A stretch of DNA of 64,000 nt. Origin: Flammula alnicola. Its lineage: Eukaryota > Basidiomycota > Agaricomycetes > Agaricales > Strophariaceae. Shown piece by piece: positions 54,107 through 64,000 of the stretch. Below the pieces are notes generated by a model that searched no databases, was not told the DNA's origin, and saw nothing but the letters and a program-made list of their open reading frames with translations. The DNA is taken from positions 149,918 through 213,917 of the forward strand of contig JADNRV010000094.1 of the NCBI GenBank assembly GCA_015499995.1, read 5' to 3'. The translations under genes were made by a program, and so were the position numbers. Numbering within the stretch: the stretch's first letter is position 1; every line of letters begins with the position of its first letter.

Positions 54107-54313
54107 TGTATAAATTCTGGGAATCTCAATTGTGACGTTAGAATATTGAACAACTGAGGTTGTCGAATTACTGTTAGCATAGAATTTTGTAAGCCCTCAA
54201 ATTTAAAGAATGTCAATTCCCAACAGCGCGCTATGAGACTATAAATTAACGCTTTTATGAATACTTACCCATGATCTGGAGCAGCGCAAATTCAGTGGTC
54301 TGTTCCATCTGCG

Positions 54314-54836
54314 ATGGAAGCTCTGCATCGGGCACATTTCAAGGTTCTCTATTTTGAGCATTTGGCTGCGCGAGAACAGGCTACTGTCCTTCAGTGGAAC
54401 AGATATTTGAGCGACGTGGTTTAAGATAGCCGCACTCCCTGGGCGTCAGATTCACCCGAGCTGACGCAAATCAAGGCACCATCCAAATATTATGGGATAA
54501 GGCCGCAACCCGCACTGCTGCGACGATTATGTCCGTGGTTGGGCAATACAAAGCGAGTCAGACCATCACACAATTGTTGGCATAATATCTGATCCTTGGA
54601 CTCAGTTGTTTACGTCCATGGCTACTATGTTTGTGGGCCAGTTAGAAGGCGATGGTGCTACTGCAGCATCTCTGTGATGAAATCGTTTATGTTGGTATAT
54701 TCACTCTGCAATATGCCCAACCACACCTTTGCCTCACACATGCACGTCTGATCATTGAAGCTGTGTAAGGTACTCTTGGCGATCAGAGAATAATTGCGAT
54801 CTATTCGAATGTCCTCCTACGTGCGCGACTCACAGC
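54314..54836 (+). pseudogene. Decayed unidentified gene
   Basis: The plus strand reads like coding sequence with stops and frame changes: MEALHRAHFKVLYFEHLAAR, QATVLQWNRYLSDVV*, PALLRRLCPWLGNTKRVRPS, DPWTQLFTSMATMFVGQLEG, and FTLQYAQPHLCLTHARLIIE, then IIAIYSNVLLRA. At least three stops. No family recognised. Confidence 0.45.
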
Positions 54837-54938
54837 AAAGTGTATGTATATTAGTGTCAGCCGGGAAAGGGACATAAATACCAAATAGTACTACTGAATC
54901 TCCAAAAAGGAATAGCAACTTCAAAAAATTCCCAGCAC

Positions 54939-55250
54939 TCAATACTTCACACATCTTACAAGCTTCAACGGAACAGGGCCAATCAAAAATGTCGTTCCAT
55001 GCATACTAGCATCCTCGAGAACTCGTCTCTCAAATTGTGCCCTTGTCTCTCCTTTCCCACGGTGTGGCTCGATCTTCCAGTCGCGCAGAATATGCGCGAG
55101 GAAGGAAACACCTTCAGAGTGTGCGAATTTGCGCCCGACGCAAGTACGCGGCCCCGCGCCGAATAAGGCAACGTTGGTCTCCGGCACGCCCAGCCAGCGC
55201 TCAGGTGACCGGTGACCTTTAACTCTCTGAGGTTGCTCTGTCCGTCTTGC
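54939..55250 (-). pseudogene. Cytochrome P450 C-terminal fragment
   Basis: The minus frame contains HRSPERWLGVPETN (ERR-triad-like PxRW), FGAGPRTCVGRKFAHSE (heme-binding FxxGxRxCxG with the Cys thiolate), the L-helix, and GPVPLKLVRCVKY at the end. Upstream domains (I-helix AGxDTT, ExxR) are not found in frame, so only the last ~80-100 residues remain. Confidence 0.7.
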
Positions 55251-55949
55251 TGGTAGGTCATACGGTCCTCAGGCTCCCTCTCTATCGCCGACCCTCGAGA
55301 TATCTCACAGTTCGCTGGTCCGCTTCTTTAATACACCCTCTTCATGGCAGGAAATGACCCTATCATATGCCAGATCTGACAGGACATATGTATGTGTATT
55401 TTTTTCTTTCTGCTTAACCCAACAGATTTCTGTCAATCGCAAGTCTAGGGTATCTATGGACTTAAAAGCCAGATGGATGATGGCCATGCTGGCAATCTGT
55501 CAGCGGTGATCTACAACCTGGATCTCAACGATGAACCGGTTCCTCTGTGATCGATTTCTGATTGAGCTGATTCCCACACTTTTCTTCTTTACAAGATCGC
55601 TTCTTCAAATACTGGCCAGTGGCGCCTATGTAACTGCCTATTCACATGGGACAGTGTAACTATGGTGTATATAACAGTCACTAAGGAACCAACAATGTCA
55701 CAATAGTCACAGTGCTGGACAGACCCAGCCAGGAACAACATATGTACTGTGGGAAACAGTCCAGCCCAGAATGGCTACAATGTCGCGAGGATCACGGTCC
55801 AGACGGATCCGTGTGGGTGCACCGGAGTTCCGAGCAGTGGCCGATCTAGGGCCACTATTGTCTCAGTAATTGCTTGCCTACCGAGCTATTGCCTTCCTCG
55901 GGTACCGGTCAAGTTTTCGGCCCCTTTCGGTATATATTAGGCAGAAAAG

Positions 55950-56965
55950 AGATACTTCAGCACCATTGTGGCACCAAGCAAGGACACAGTTTGGCATCAT
56001 TATAAAATAAAGCAAGAGCTTTCTCAGGGCCCTGATGGGTCCGAAAATTTAGTTATTCAGGCCCTTGATAGTGCCGAAGAATTGTTTTCCCTCGGTACCA
56101 TCAGAAGACCGAGAACAGACATACCTCGGTACCATCATGGCACCGAGCAAGAACACACCTCGGCACCATTGTGGGACCGAGCAAGGATGTCCTCGGGATC
56201 CTGACGGGTCCGAAAATGCATTTACTCGGAGCCCTGATGGTGCCGAAGAATTGTTTTTCCTTGGTACCGTCAGAAGACTGAGAACAGACATACCTTGGTA
56301 CTATCATGGCACCGAGAAAGGACACAGCTCGGCACCATCATGGGACCGAGCAAGGATGTCCTCGGAATCCTGATGGGTCCGAAAATACATTTACTCAGAG
56401 CCCTGATGGTGCCGAAGAATTGTTTTCCCTCAGTACCATCAGGAGACCGAGAACAGACATACCTCAGTACTATCATGGCACCGAGCAAGGAAATACCTCA
56501 GCACCATTATGTCACCGAGTAAGAGGCTCCTCGGGACCCTCACGGGTCCGAAAATGCATTTACTCGGAGCCCTGATGGTGCCGAAGACTTGTTTTCCTCG
56601 GTACCGTCAGAAGACCGAGAACAGACATACCTTGGTACTATCGTGGCACCGAGAAAGGACACAGCTTGGCACCATCATGGGACCAAACAAGGATGTCCTC
56701 GGGATCCTGACGGGTCTGAAAATGTATTTACTTGGAGCTCTGATGGTGCCAAAGCATTGTTTCCCTCAGTACCTTCACAAAACTGAGAATAGACATACCT
56801 CAGAATTAGTATAGCACCAAGCAATAACACTGCTTGCTACTATCATAACACTGTGCATGAATGTCCTCAGGACCCCGAAGGGTCCCCAAATGCATTTACT
56901 TGGGGCCTGAATAGTCCCGAAGAATTATTTCCCTCAGTACCATCAAAGGACTGAGAACAGACACT
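55950..56965. repeat. Minisatellite, ~180-bp unit, about 5.5 copies
   Basis: Unit landmarks: gagaacagacatacctcggt, accatcatggcaccgagcaa, ggatgtcctcgggatcctga, gggtccgaaaatgcatttac and gccctgatggtgccgaagaa. Starts of successive copies are at about 56110, 56291, 56450 and 56625; end copies are degraded. All three frames are open because the unit length is often a multiple of three; I do not call a gene. Confidence 0.85.
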
Positions 56966-57424
56966 GGAGCTATGAAACTGACCAAGTATCCACATTGGTG
57001 CAATAAAGGAAGCAAGAAATATTTAAATTGACACCCTAGGCCTTGTGAAATGCAGCATGGGTCAACATAGCACAGAAGAATAATGATATCCAGATGTTTT
57101 ACACATAAGAGTTGAGAGTCAGAAATTAATCAGGACATTCATTGCGATGAATATTGCTCAGACATTCAATGCAATTAGGCTGCTGATATGGATATAGTTT
57201 AATACCCACAGCATGTAATCTCTTGAATCTTCTAGAATATCTTATTCTGTAAAGGATCTCAATAGATACACCTTTGTACCATTTGAATTAGTGCAGCTAC
57301 TGGTTAACTCTAGTCACTGAGGGCTCCTGATTTTTTAATCACAATGGATAATATCACAATGAGGTATGAATGGATGGTGCCAAGCTGTCTCCTTGCTCAC
57401 TGCTGTGAGAATGGCAAGGTATAG
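56966..57424. other. AT-rich gene-free spacer
   Basis: No coding signal or repeat seen between the minisatellite and its inverted copy. Confidence 0.5.
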
Positions 57425-57595
57425 TGATTCTCGGTCTCCTCAGGGTACCAAGGAAAATAATTCTTCAGCACCATTAAGGCCCTGAGTAAGTGCATTTGTG
57501 GACCCCCGAGGAGCCTCTTACTTGGTGTCATAATGGTGCTGAGCTGTGTTCTTGCTCAGTGTCATGATGATACCAAGGTATGTCTGTTCTCAGTA
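57425..57595. repeat. Inverted copy of the 180-bp minisatellite unit
   Basis: Reads tctcctcagggtaccaagga, gcaccattaaggccctgagt, gaggagcctcttacttggtg and aaggtatgtctgttctcag: the reverse of the unit at 55950-56965. Confidence 0.8.
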
Positions 57596-57765
57596 GCTAC
57601 AAACAACCCATGGGCCATTCACCACCCCCAAATCCAGCACAAAACGGTCGCTTACATCGTCCTCTGTCTCCAAGTTCTCTTCGAGGTATGTCTGCGCGTC
57701 TCACTCGTTCTATATTTCTTTAGTTCATATTTTCCCTAGATGTCAATCTCAGCCAAACCACTGAT

Positions 57766-58200
57766 ATGACACCTCGCAAACATCCTAAGCCTCCAACAGG
57801 TCACGAACTGATGGCCATGTTTCCCCCCGCGCCACCTGACGACTTCCCGGAGATGAGACCAGGGCCCACGAGCAGCTTCTTCCAGCATCAGGAACGGGCT
57901 TTCTTCGCGCAGGCCGGGAAAGAGATTGTGCGCGTACGGGTAGAGGCTGACCCTCCTCATGGAGCAGAGCCTGAACCTGTCAAGGTGACACCTGTCAATA
58001 TGTCGTCTCGACCGTGGATGAATGGACCTGCTGCACCGTCTTCTTCAACTATACCCCATCATTCACTGGTGCAATCATCATCGGCACCCATTCTGTATCC
58101 CCATCCTCCTACCCGTAACCCGACCCTCACAACGAGGGGTCATCTCTGCGACCCCAGCGCTGCTCTATCCCGCGACTTCCTCACACGCATCACCGATTAG
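57766..58200 (+). CDS. Small Pro-rich hypothetical protein
   Basis: A 144-aa frame, MTPRKHPKPPTGHELMAMFP to ALSRDFLTRITD. The core DFPEMRPGPTSSFFQHQERA and FFAQAGKEIVRVRVEAD looks conserved and folded; the rest is Pro/Ser-rich. I have the impression that this is a multicopy Agaricomycete family but cannot name it. Upstream sequence has intron-like ends, so a first exon may be missing. Confidence 0.4.
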   Translation: MTPRKHPKPPTGHELMAMFPPAPPDDFPEMRPGPTSSFFQHQERAFFAQAGKEIVRVRVEADPPHGAEPEPVKVTPVNMSSRPWMNGPAAPSSSTIPHHSLVQSSSAPILYPHPPTRNPTLTTRGHLCDPSAALSRDFLTRITD

Positions 58201-58261
58201 TCAAGCACTGGCACCCAGTTTGCATCCGACACCGTTGGGTACGGGACTATGCACGCCTCTG

Positions 58262-58335
58262 CAGGACTCCATTCCTCCGCTGATAGGGCCGCAAACCGGC
58301 CACGCGTTGATAGGGCCGCAAACCAGCCACGCGTG
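58262..58335. repeat. 27-bp tandem duplication
   Basis: tgatagggccgcaaaccggc then cacgcgt, twice, with one G/A difference. Confidence 0.8.
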
Positions 58336-58340
58336 AATTT

Positions 58341-59896
58341 CGCAATATATCATCTTTTACCTATAGAATATAACCGAGATAGAGAGACTATAACGCACCC
58401 AAGTTAGTAGTCTAAGGCCTAGCTATGCGACTACTAGCTGTCATATAACCTGTGACAATGGTAATCAGACGCGATTCAGAGCTAGCTGAGTCCGTATGAT
58501 AAGCCGGGAGACAGTTAAAAGTTAGAAAACAGTGAAACATAGAACGCATAAGTCATAAACGACTAGCGAGGCAGAAACGCACTATGGGGAATAAATTAAA
58601 AGACTTCTGGATGCTTTAGAAATAGTGCGCGGCGAATTCAGTACAATCAATGTATTGCTGAATAGCTAGCTACAAAATACTACAACTAGGAGCGCGAGAC
58701 ACAGCTAGTAAAAGTTAGACGCGAATGCGTCGACTACTAGCGAGCGTATCTTGTGACTTACTGAGAAACGCACGGGACGCGGACGCGTTAGTTAGACGCA
58801 CGCTCTACCCTCTACCCGCGGGAGTACCAAAAGTGGTAATAGGACGAGAAAGGAAAGAAGGAACCGGCATCAATGATGGCCGCAGATCCGGAATAAAGCG
58901 GCACCGCTAGCCGAGACGCACGCATGATGCGCATGGTACGCGGAAGTCAGGAGCATCCTAGCGCGCTAAAATAGGATGAATTTCCAAATCCTTGACCTCT
59001 ATCTGGTCACCTGGAATATTCAACCCTATACCCACTGCCTGCAGGCATTATTTACACGAGATAAGAATGTTTTACGCTATTTTATTCGCATACCAGAACC
59101 ACACATAGCTGTAGTATAAAAGATGTACTTCTGTAGCTAGTTACCTTAAGCAATCTCTTCCCTGTTTTATTTTGAGCTAAGGCGCAGTGCCTAGTAAGAA
59201 AGAAAGCGAATAAAGGATCAGTTTGGCTTCAATAGAGTTCGTTCGAAAGCCAGAGAAGGCTTAGTAAATAAAAGAGAAAGTTCTTGAGGACAAGGTCCAA
59301 GAGTTTAGAAGCCAGAGTGTGCTTAGAGGCCAAGAGAGCGCCTAAGAGTCAGAAACAGAGTCCACAGTGGGCTAGCAGATCGTTCAGAAGGTAGCGCACA
59401 GTGCGGCCTTAGTTTCAGACGAGCTCCCAAAGCTTCAGAGCAGCTAGTTGCTTCGAAAGTCGAGCTAGTAGCGTCCTAGAGATCCTTTCTCAAACATAAA
59501 ACCCTAAAATCAATAAAACCGTTCATCCCTGTGATAAAACGAAGCTTGAAAATACAATAAAACGTGTATTTGAATAATCCCTCATACCCACTTAAACGAA
59601 CCGCGAGGCACTGTCTACAAGTCAGCTAGTTGAACAAAATAGACATTGTGGAGCAAAGCACACTACATATTTCTAAAGCTAGTAGAGCGTCGCTCGACCT
59701 GGTTAGGATCTCGCTCCGCAGTTGTGTGTGTTGTTTAGGTCGCTGAGCGCGTAGCGGGTCTCTCATCTGGAGCCCACCGCGAGGGGTGGTTCAGAAACAT
59801 ATTTTATTGGAACTTTGAAATTCGTAGCATTACACAAAACCGGTACAATTGAGCGAGGACGTTTGCAAAAGCGAAATCAATCGAAAATACCACATC
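58341..59896 (+). other. 5' LTR and leader of element B
   Basis: About 1.5 kb with no gene. It holds a TATA box and the region in which LTR end and primer site must lie; I could not recognise a tRNA-type primer site. Confidence 0.5.
59115..59121 (+). promoter_or_regulatory. TATA box of element B
   Basis: tataaaa, in the probable 5' LTR, on the coding strand of the element. Confidence 0.5.
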
Positions 59897-59902
59897 TAGT
59901 CA

Positions 59903-61972
59903 GTGAAAACGGCGTCTAAGCCAAGCAATCCGCCGTCGTCGTTGGCGAGACCCACGCAGCCAGCTAGTGGACCTTCACAAAGCGGGCCGCAACCCAGAGG
60001 TACGCGTAACTCGCAAGCCGCTGGTCAAATACCGGGACTACCTAACGAAAACCCGGGAAAGAAAAGGAGAAGAAGGAGGAGTAACACACCGAAATCGAGC
60101 ACGATTGCGGAACAAAACGAGCCAGTTGGAGAAACTAGTGAAAACCGAGCGTCTGTAGAGCCTCAAACGGAAGAATTCCGTTCCGCAAAATCAGAACCTC
60201 TGTCACCTAGCCTCTCAATAAGCTTGAAAGAAACTAGCTTGCTAAAAGAGAAAATACCCGAAGATTGGGACCAAGCTAGTGAAGAAGAACTAGGAAAGGA
60301 GTTACTAAAAGAAATTCCGCTAGGACGAGATTTAGGGCTAGACAAAGAGGAGGAGAGCCGTCCATCCACTAGCAAAGAAAAACAGAGACAAAAATCTCAA
60401 CCAGAAAAGCAGGAGACATACTCAGCGGCTTTTGTGAGATTTCTAGTAGAGCTAGCTAAAAAGAAACTAGGAAGACCCGATACTACGCCCATCATGCCGA
60501 TGCCAGCTAGGAATCAGAAGGGGGCGCCTCAGTTTGAAGATAGCAGGCCGGAAGAGTTGTTAAGATATTTCGACGACTTAGAGGAGTGTTTCAAAGGGAA
60601 TACGGGATTGACGGACGTCGATAAAAAGAAATATGTTGGACGATACGTATCGCCCAGAATAGAGGCGCAATGGCAATCCTTTGACTCATATGCGGGCGCA
60701 GGAAAAACCTACGTCGACTACAAGAAAGATATCATTAAGGACTACCCCGAAGCTATAGGTCTATCTACTGGATCTCTGAAGCGCCTTAAACAAGTGTGCA
60801 AAGAAAACCAGAGAATCGGAGAATCGGATCTCTCGGAGCTGTTAACGTTCAAAAGAGCGTTTAAAGTCGAGTCCAAGAAGCTAGCGGAAGCACCGACGTT
60901 GCTAGCGAATCATACGCTAGTAGCCTACTTTGCGGGGTGCCTCACCCCAGAATTCCGAAACCGAGTATATGCCAAGCTAGATCTGCAGGCAACTCAGTCA
61001 AAGGATATGCTGGATTTCTTAATCAGCAATAATGTGGGAGGACTCACCGCGTCGACTGCACCACCAGCTCGGGCGGAAGACAGGTACAAGCTAGACGAGT
61101 TTATCCGAGTGGCAGAAGACCTAGCTCGGGCACTAAATCCTGGAGCCACAGGAGTGGAAAGGGAGGAGTTACCACTGGTTCCTCCGGTCAGAATAAAAAC
61201 GGAGAGCATGGTGCTAGCTCCAGTACAACGAGAGCTAGAGAGTATCAAGCAGGAGTTTTCCATCTTCAAAGATTGGATAACAACTAGCGAGAGAAATCAG
61301 AAGCAGTTGTTGGATGAATTCAAAAATAGTATTCATCAGCAGACTAGGATGGTGCAGCAAATGCCTCCACCCCAGCCGGCGCCTATGAGAATGTACCAGC
61401 CCCCACCGCCTCCAATGATGCGCTATCAGCCGCCAGAAGCGCCTAGGAATTGCTTCTACTGTCATATGACTGGTCATATGTACAGAGATTGTCCAGTGCG
61501 CCAAGCACATCTGACGACGGGAAAGGTGAATCTAGGAGACGGGGGAAAACTGTACTTCCCAGATGGCAGGATGATATCGTTTGACCCAACTAGGCCTGTC
61601 AAGGATCGAGTAGATGAGTGGCACGCGAAGCAGAAAACTGACGTCGTGTTCCAATCATGGGAGACAGAGAGCGTACCGGGGATGTATCATCTCCAAGCGC
61701 ATCAAGGTTCCATGTCGCTCTACACGAACCAGCAGAGAGATCAGAGGGACGAGGTGATAGAAAAATTGAGACAAGAGTTGCAGGGGAGGCCAGGTCCGTC
61801 CTACCAGTCGAGACCTAGCACGGTCTATCAGCAGCAGCGACGAGACGAGATGGATGAGTATAGAGAGACGTATGAGGAGATGCTAGCTGCGGAAAAACAG
61901 GGGACCATACTAGCATTAACTAGGTCGGGGCAGCCACCTAGAGGAGAAGTCGAGGATCCGGGTTTCGATTGA
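59903..61972 (+). CDS. gag: Gag of element B with CCHC zinc knuckle
   Basis: Open frame of about 689 codons directly after a TAG at 59897-59899. There is no ATG at its N-terminus: the first in-frame ATG is about 200 codons in (PIMPMPARNQKG). The leader ends in a splice-acceptor-like catctag, so an upstream exon may supply the start. Domains: a basic/Ser-rich N-terminus with KKRRRRRSN; an acidic middle; retrotransposon gag core GAPQFEDSRPEELLRYFDDL, TVDYKKDIIKDYPEA-like segment, and LLANHTLVAYFAGCLTPEFR; the zinc knuckle CFYCHMTGHMYRDCP; and a Gln-rich C-terminal tail. It ends at TGA 61970-61972. Confidence 0.8.
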   Translation: MKTASKPSNPPSSLARPTQPASGPSQSGPQPRGTRNSQAAGQIPGLPNENPGKKRRRRRSNTPKSSTIAEQNEPVGETSENRASVEPQTEEFRSAKSEPLSPSLSISLKETSLLKEKIPEDWDQASEEELGKELLKEIPLGRDLGLDKEEESRPSTSKEKQRQKSQPEKQETYSAAFVRFLVELAKKKLGRPDTTPIMPMPARNQKGAPQFEDSRPEELLRYFDDLEECFKGNTGLTDVDKKKYVGRYVSPRIEAQWQSFDSYAGAGKTYVDYKKDIIKDYPEAIGLSTGSLKRLKQVCKENQRIGESDLSELLTFKRAFKVESKKLAEAPTLLANHTLVAYFAGCLTPEFRNRVYAKLDLQATQSKDMLDFLISNNVGGLTASTAPPARAEDRYKLDEFIRVAEDLARALNPGATGVEREELPLVPPVRIKTESMVLAPVQRELESIKQEFSIFKDWITTSERNQKQLLDEFKNSIHQQTRMVQQMPPPQPAPMRMYQPPPPPMMRYQPPEAPRNCFYCHMTGHMYRDCPVRQAHLTTGKVNLGDGGKLYFPDGRMISFDPTRPVKDRVDEWHAKQKTDVVFQSWETESVPGMYHLQAHQGSMSLYTNQQRDQRDEVIEKLRQELQGRPGPSYQSRPSTVYQQQRRDEMDEYRETYEEMLAAEKQGTILALTRSGQPPRGEVEDPGFD

Positions 61973-61977
61973 GTTCG

Positions 61978-63180
61978 ATGAAGGCAAAAGCGGGTACTAG
62001 GAGACAGAAAGCGACTGCTCCTAGACTGACAGCGCCGGAGGACGTAAATAAAAAGAAACGCGTAGAGGAAATAGAGAGTAGTGATGAGGAGGAAGAGGAG
62101 CTAGCGCCGCGACAGAGAACAGCGGCCCCGAAATCGAAGCAGAAACGGGTGGACTTCGAGATCGCCGAGGTTAATCCTGAGACTGTGGCGCATCCGAAGC
62201 CGAAGATGATGCCATACATTGACGTACCGCCCCTGTCAACGGTTGTCAAAATGAGACCGAAGCCCAGGGAAGAGCCAATTCCCAATATAGAAAAGAAGGG
62301 TCCGGCATATAAACACCGGGCGCCTATTGAAGATGAAGTCGATATTGGTGAAATAGTGGAGCAACTAAAGCAGTTGAAGGTGGAAGTCACTCAAGCGCAG
62401 CTAATGGGAGTTGCGAACAGCCAGATGCAGAAGAAATTTGTAAAAGAATTCTCAGCTAGGCGCGTACCAACCAATATTGAGGTGCGCAAGGTGACAATGA
62501 TAGAGGAGGAAGAAGAAGAAGTGGTGACCGACTATGAGAATGAGGAACCCTTACCACAATATATGCTAGCAGAAGATTTGCCTCCGCCAACGTATCGAGT
62601 GCTCGCAATGGATTGTGATGGCTTACCAAAGGGAGCCATTGTTATAGAAGATCCCTTTGTGCAGTACTTGAACGAGCTAGCTCCGGGTGAAGAACCTAAG
62701 AAACTGCTAGTGGCAAAGGAATCGCACCCGTTAAAGGCGGTACATCCTGTGATCAACGGGGTAGCCACAGAGGAAGCATTATTGGATGGTGGTTCGCAAA
62801 TCATCTCAATGGGAAAGGACACGGCAGTCAAACTCAGACTTAATTGGGACCCTGCGATCATTATACATATGCAGAGCGCCAATAAGCAAATTGAGAAGAC
62901 ATTGGGACTAGCTAGGAATGTGCCGTTCGTGTTTGGAGAAATAACTTTATATTTCCAAGTGCATGTAATGGTGAACCCGGCGTACAAGGTGCTACTAGGA
63001 CGACCGTTTGAATGTCTAACATCTAGCGAGGTGAAGAATGCCCCAGATGGCACTCAACTCCTCACTATCACAGACCCAAACACGTCGAGAAAAATTACTA
63101 TGCCCACGTACGATAGAGGACAACCACCAGGCATCTTGAAAAAGCAGCCAGACAGTTCTTTTCAACCCTCGATGAGTTGA
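61978..63180 (+). CDS. Retropepsin-like protease ORF of element B
   Basis: ATG at 61978, five bases after the gag stop, -1 frame relative to gag. After a basic/acidic linker the protease domain reads VINGVATEEALLDGGSQIIS. The catalytic triad position is Asp-Gly-Gly instead of the usual Asp-Ser/Thr-Gly. Then come FGEITLYFQVHVMVNPAYKV and LLGRPF, the C-terminal hydrophobic-Gly-Arg motif of fungal Ty3 proteases. TGA at 63178-63180 overlaps the next ATG. Confidence 0.75.
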   Translation: MKAKAGTRRQKATAPRLTAPEDVNKKKRVEEIESSDEEEEELAPRQRTAAPKSKQKRVDFEIAEVNPETVAHPKPKMMPYIDVPPLSTVVKMRPKPREEPIPNIEKKGPAYKHRAPIEDEVDIGEIVEQLKQLKVEVTQAQLMGVANSQMQKKFVKEFSARRVPTNIEVRKVTMIEEEEEEVVTDYENEEPLPQYMLAEDLPPPTYRVLAMDCDGLPKGAIVIEDPFVQYLNELAPGEEPKKLLVAKESHPLKAVHPVINGVATEEALLDGGSQIISMGKDTAVKLRLNWDPAIIIHMQSANKQIEKTLGLARNVPFVFGEITLYFQVHVMVNPAYKVLLGRPFECLTSSEVKNAPDGTQLLTITDPNTSRKITMPTYDRGQPPGILKKQPDSSFQPSMS

Positions 63181-64000
63181 TGAGTTATCAAGGAGAGGTC
63201 GCACTAATGATTGAGAGAGATGATCGAGACGGGAGTATCCAGATCATAGGATATACAACCCCGCTCGATAGGAAAAGTTTTAAAAAGAAAGAGCTGAGGA
63301 ATGCGTACCTAGCTCAAGGAATATTAGAATCGGTGGTAGAGGACAATGACCGTGAGAAAGTGCATAAGTACTTGTATCAGACGGTCTATCAGCAGGGAAC
63401 AGAACCGAGTATTCCCCAACCTAGGGGAGTGTTCGGACAAGAGATATTTCCGATAAACAGAGGGCCAGTTGTAAAAGAATACGAACCTGAGGAAGAGGGA
63501 ACTGAGACGGCCAGTGTGCTAGCAGGGAAGAAATATAAACCTGTGGCCACTAAAGTGCGACCAGTGTACCAAGAGCTTCCAGATAAATTCAGGATTGTGC
63601 GAGACATCAAGGGAGACCCGCTAGCTGGTATGCCGCAGTTGAGTCCTAATCCCCGGAGTTTACACCCACAGGGAGGTACACTGAGGAGAGGAAAAAGACC
63701 ATCGACAAGGCGCACGCAGGGGACTTCCTTTGGCCTGAAGAAAAGAAGCTAATTCACCAGTTAATGATGGAACAAAACGAGGGATTCGCTTGGGATGACA
63801 CGGAGAAAGGGAGATTCAAATCTGAATTCTTCCCGCCGGTAGAAATTCCGACCATAGAGCATAAACCCTGGGTATTGAAGAATATTCCAATACCACCAGG
63901 GATGCACAAGGAAGTCTGCGACTTTATTTGGACAAGATTCAAGCCAAGACCTATGAACCATCTAGCTCATCATACAGATCGAGATGGTTCACCGTCATGA
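63180..64000 (+). pseudogene. pol: Start of pol (pre-RT region) of element B, frameshifted
   Basis: ATG at 63180-63182 overlaps the protease stop in the sequence tgatg. The frame reads YQGEVALMIERDDRDGSIQI and ELPDKFRIVRDIKGDPLAGM, then loses one base near 63650; the correct frame (PEFTPTGRYTEERKKTIDKA, HAGDFLWPEEKKLIHQLMME) continues with GFAWDDTEKGRFKSEFFPPV and HKPWVLKNIPIPPG. A second one-base loss near 63943 precedes YEPSSSSYRSRWFTV, the lead-in to the RT palm. The RT catalytic motifs lie beyond the window. Confidence 0.7.

Larger units (their letters stand above)
58340..64000 (+). mobile_element. Ty3/gypsy retrotransposon B, 5' part
   Basis: A non-coding leader with a TATA box, then gag, protease and the start of pol, all on the plus strand and running off the window. 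The 5' LTR must lie within about 58340-59850 but cannot be delimited with one copy. Codon use (many ctagct) differs from neighbouring genes. The pol start carries two one-base frameshifts, so this copy is likely defective. Confidence 0.8.

Noticed and set aside
56049..56814. Repeat protein (GTIMAPSKD... units)
   Set aside because: All three frames are open in parts; a minisatellite explains it, and no start or end is conserved.
58725..58910. Small ORF in the element B leader as gag's first exon
   Set aside because: No donor site leads in phase to the acceptor at 59899 that I could find.

Overview
The window looks like nuclear DNA of an Agaricomycete (mushroom-forming basidiomycete). Genes are cut by many introns of about 40-65 bp with GT-AG ends. 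Several protein families typical of that group are present: DUF6589, DUF6533, DUF5648, a Galpha with a long insert, a LacA-type GH35, and hAT and Ty3 elements. No rRNA or tRNA gene was recognised. Products are calls from motifs read by eye; no database was searched.

Region by region. 0-8 kb: two divergent Agaricomycete-type hypothetical genes, a broken DUF6589 gene, an alpha/beta-hydrolase scrap and a DUF5648-repeat gene. 8-20 kb: the gene-richest part, with a RecQ-like helicase (-), a 571-aa low-complexity protein (+), an ELK-motif gene (+), a G-protein alpha subunit gene with two internal stops (+) and a DUF6533 membrane protein (-). 21-28 kb: decayed metabolic genes, namely a short-chain dehydrogenase, an Old Yellow Enzyme and a GH35 beta-galactosidase with nonsense and frameshift lesions. 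28-43 kb: a nest of mobile elements. An older retroelement with a DIRS/YR-like RT and a gag-like ORF carries a Ty3/gypsy chromovirus (28379-36965, 5-bp target duplication). One LTR of that chromovirus carries a 616-bp hAT-like MITE (8-bp duplication). The gag-like ORF also carries an apparently intact hAT transposon, bracketed by 275-bp direct repeats. 43-49 kb: an island of palindromic repeats built as repeated modules. 50-52.5 kb: a Mutator-like element with 177-bp inverted ends and a 9-bp duplication, inserted in a reading frame. 53-58 kb: a PD-(D/E)XK-like gene, decayed gene pieces, a P450 C-terminal scrap and a ~180-bp minisatellite. 58-64 kb: the 5' part of a second Ty3/gypsy element (gag, protease, start of pol), cut by the window end.

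The genes do not form one pathway. The main story is layered insertion and decay. Several premature stops fit CGA to TGA changes, as expected from CpG methylation/deamination or a RIP-like process acting on and around the repeats.
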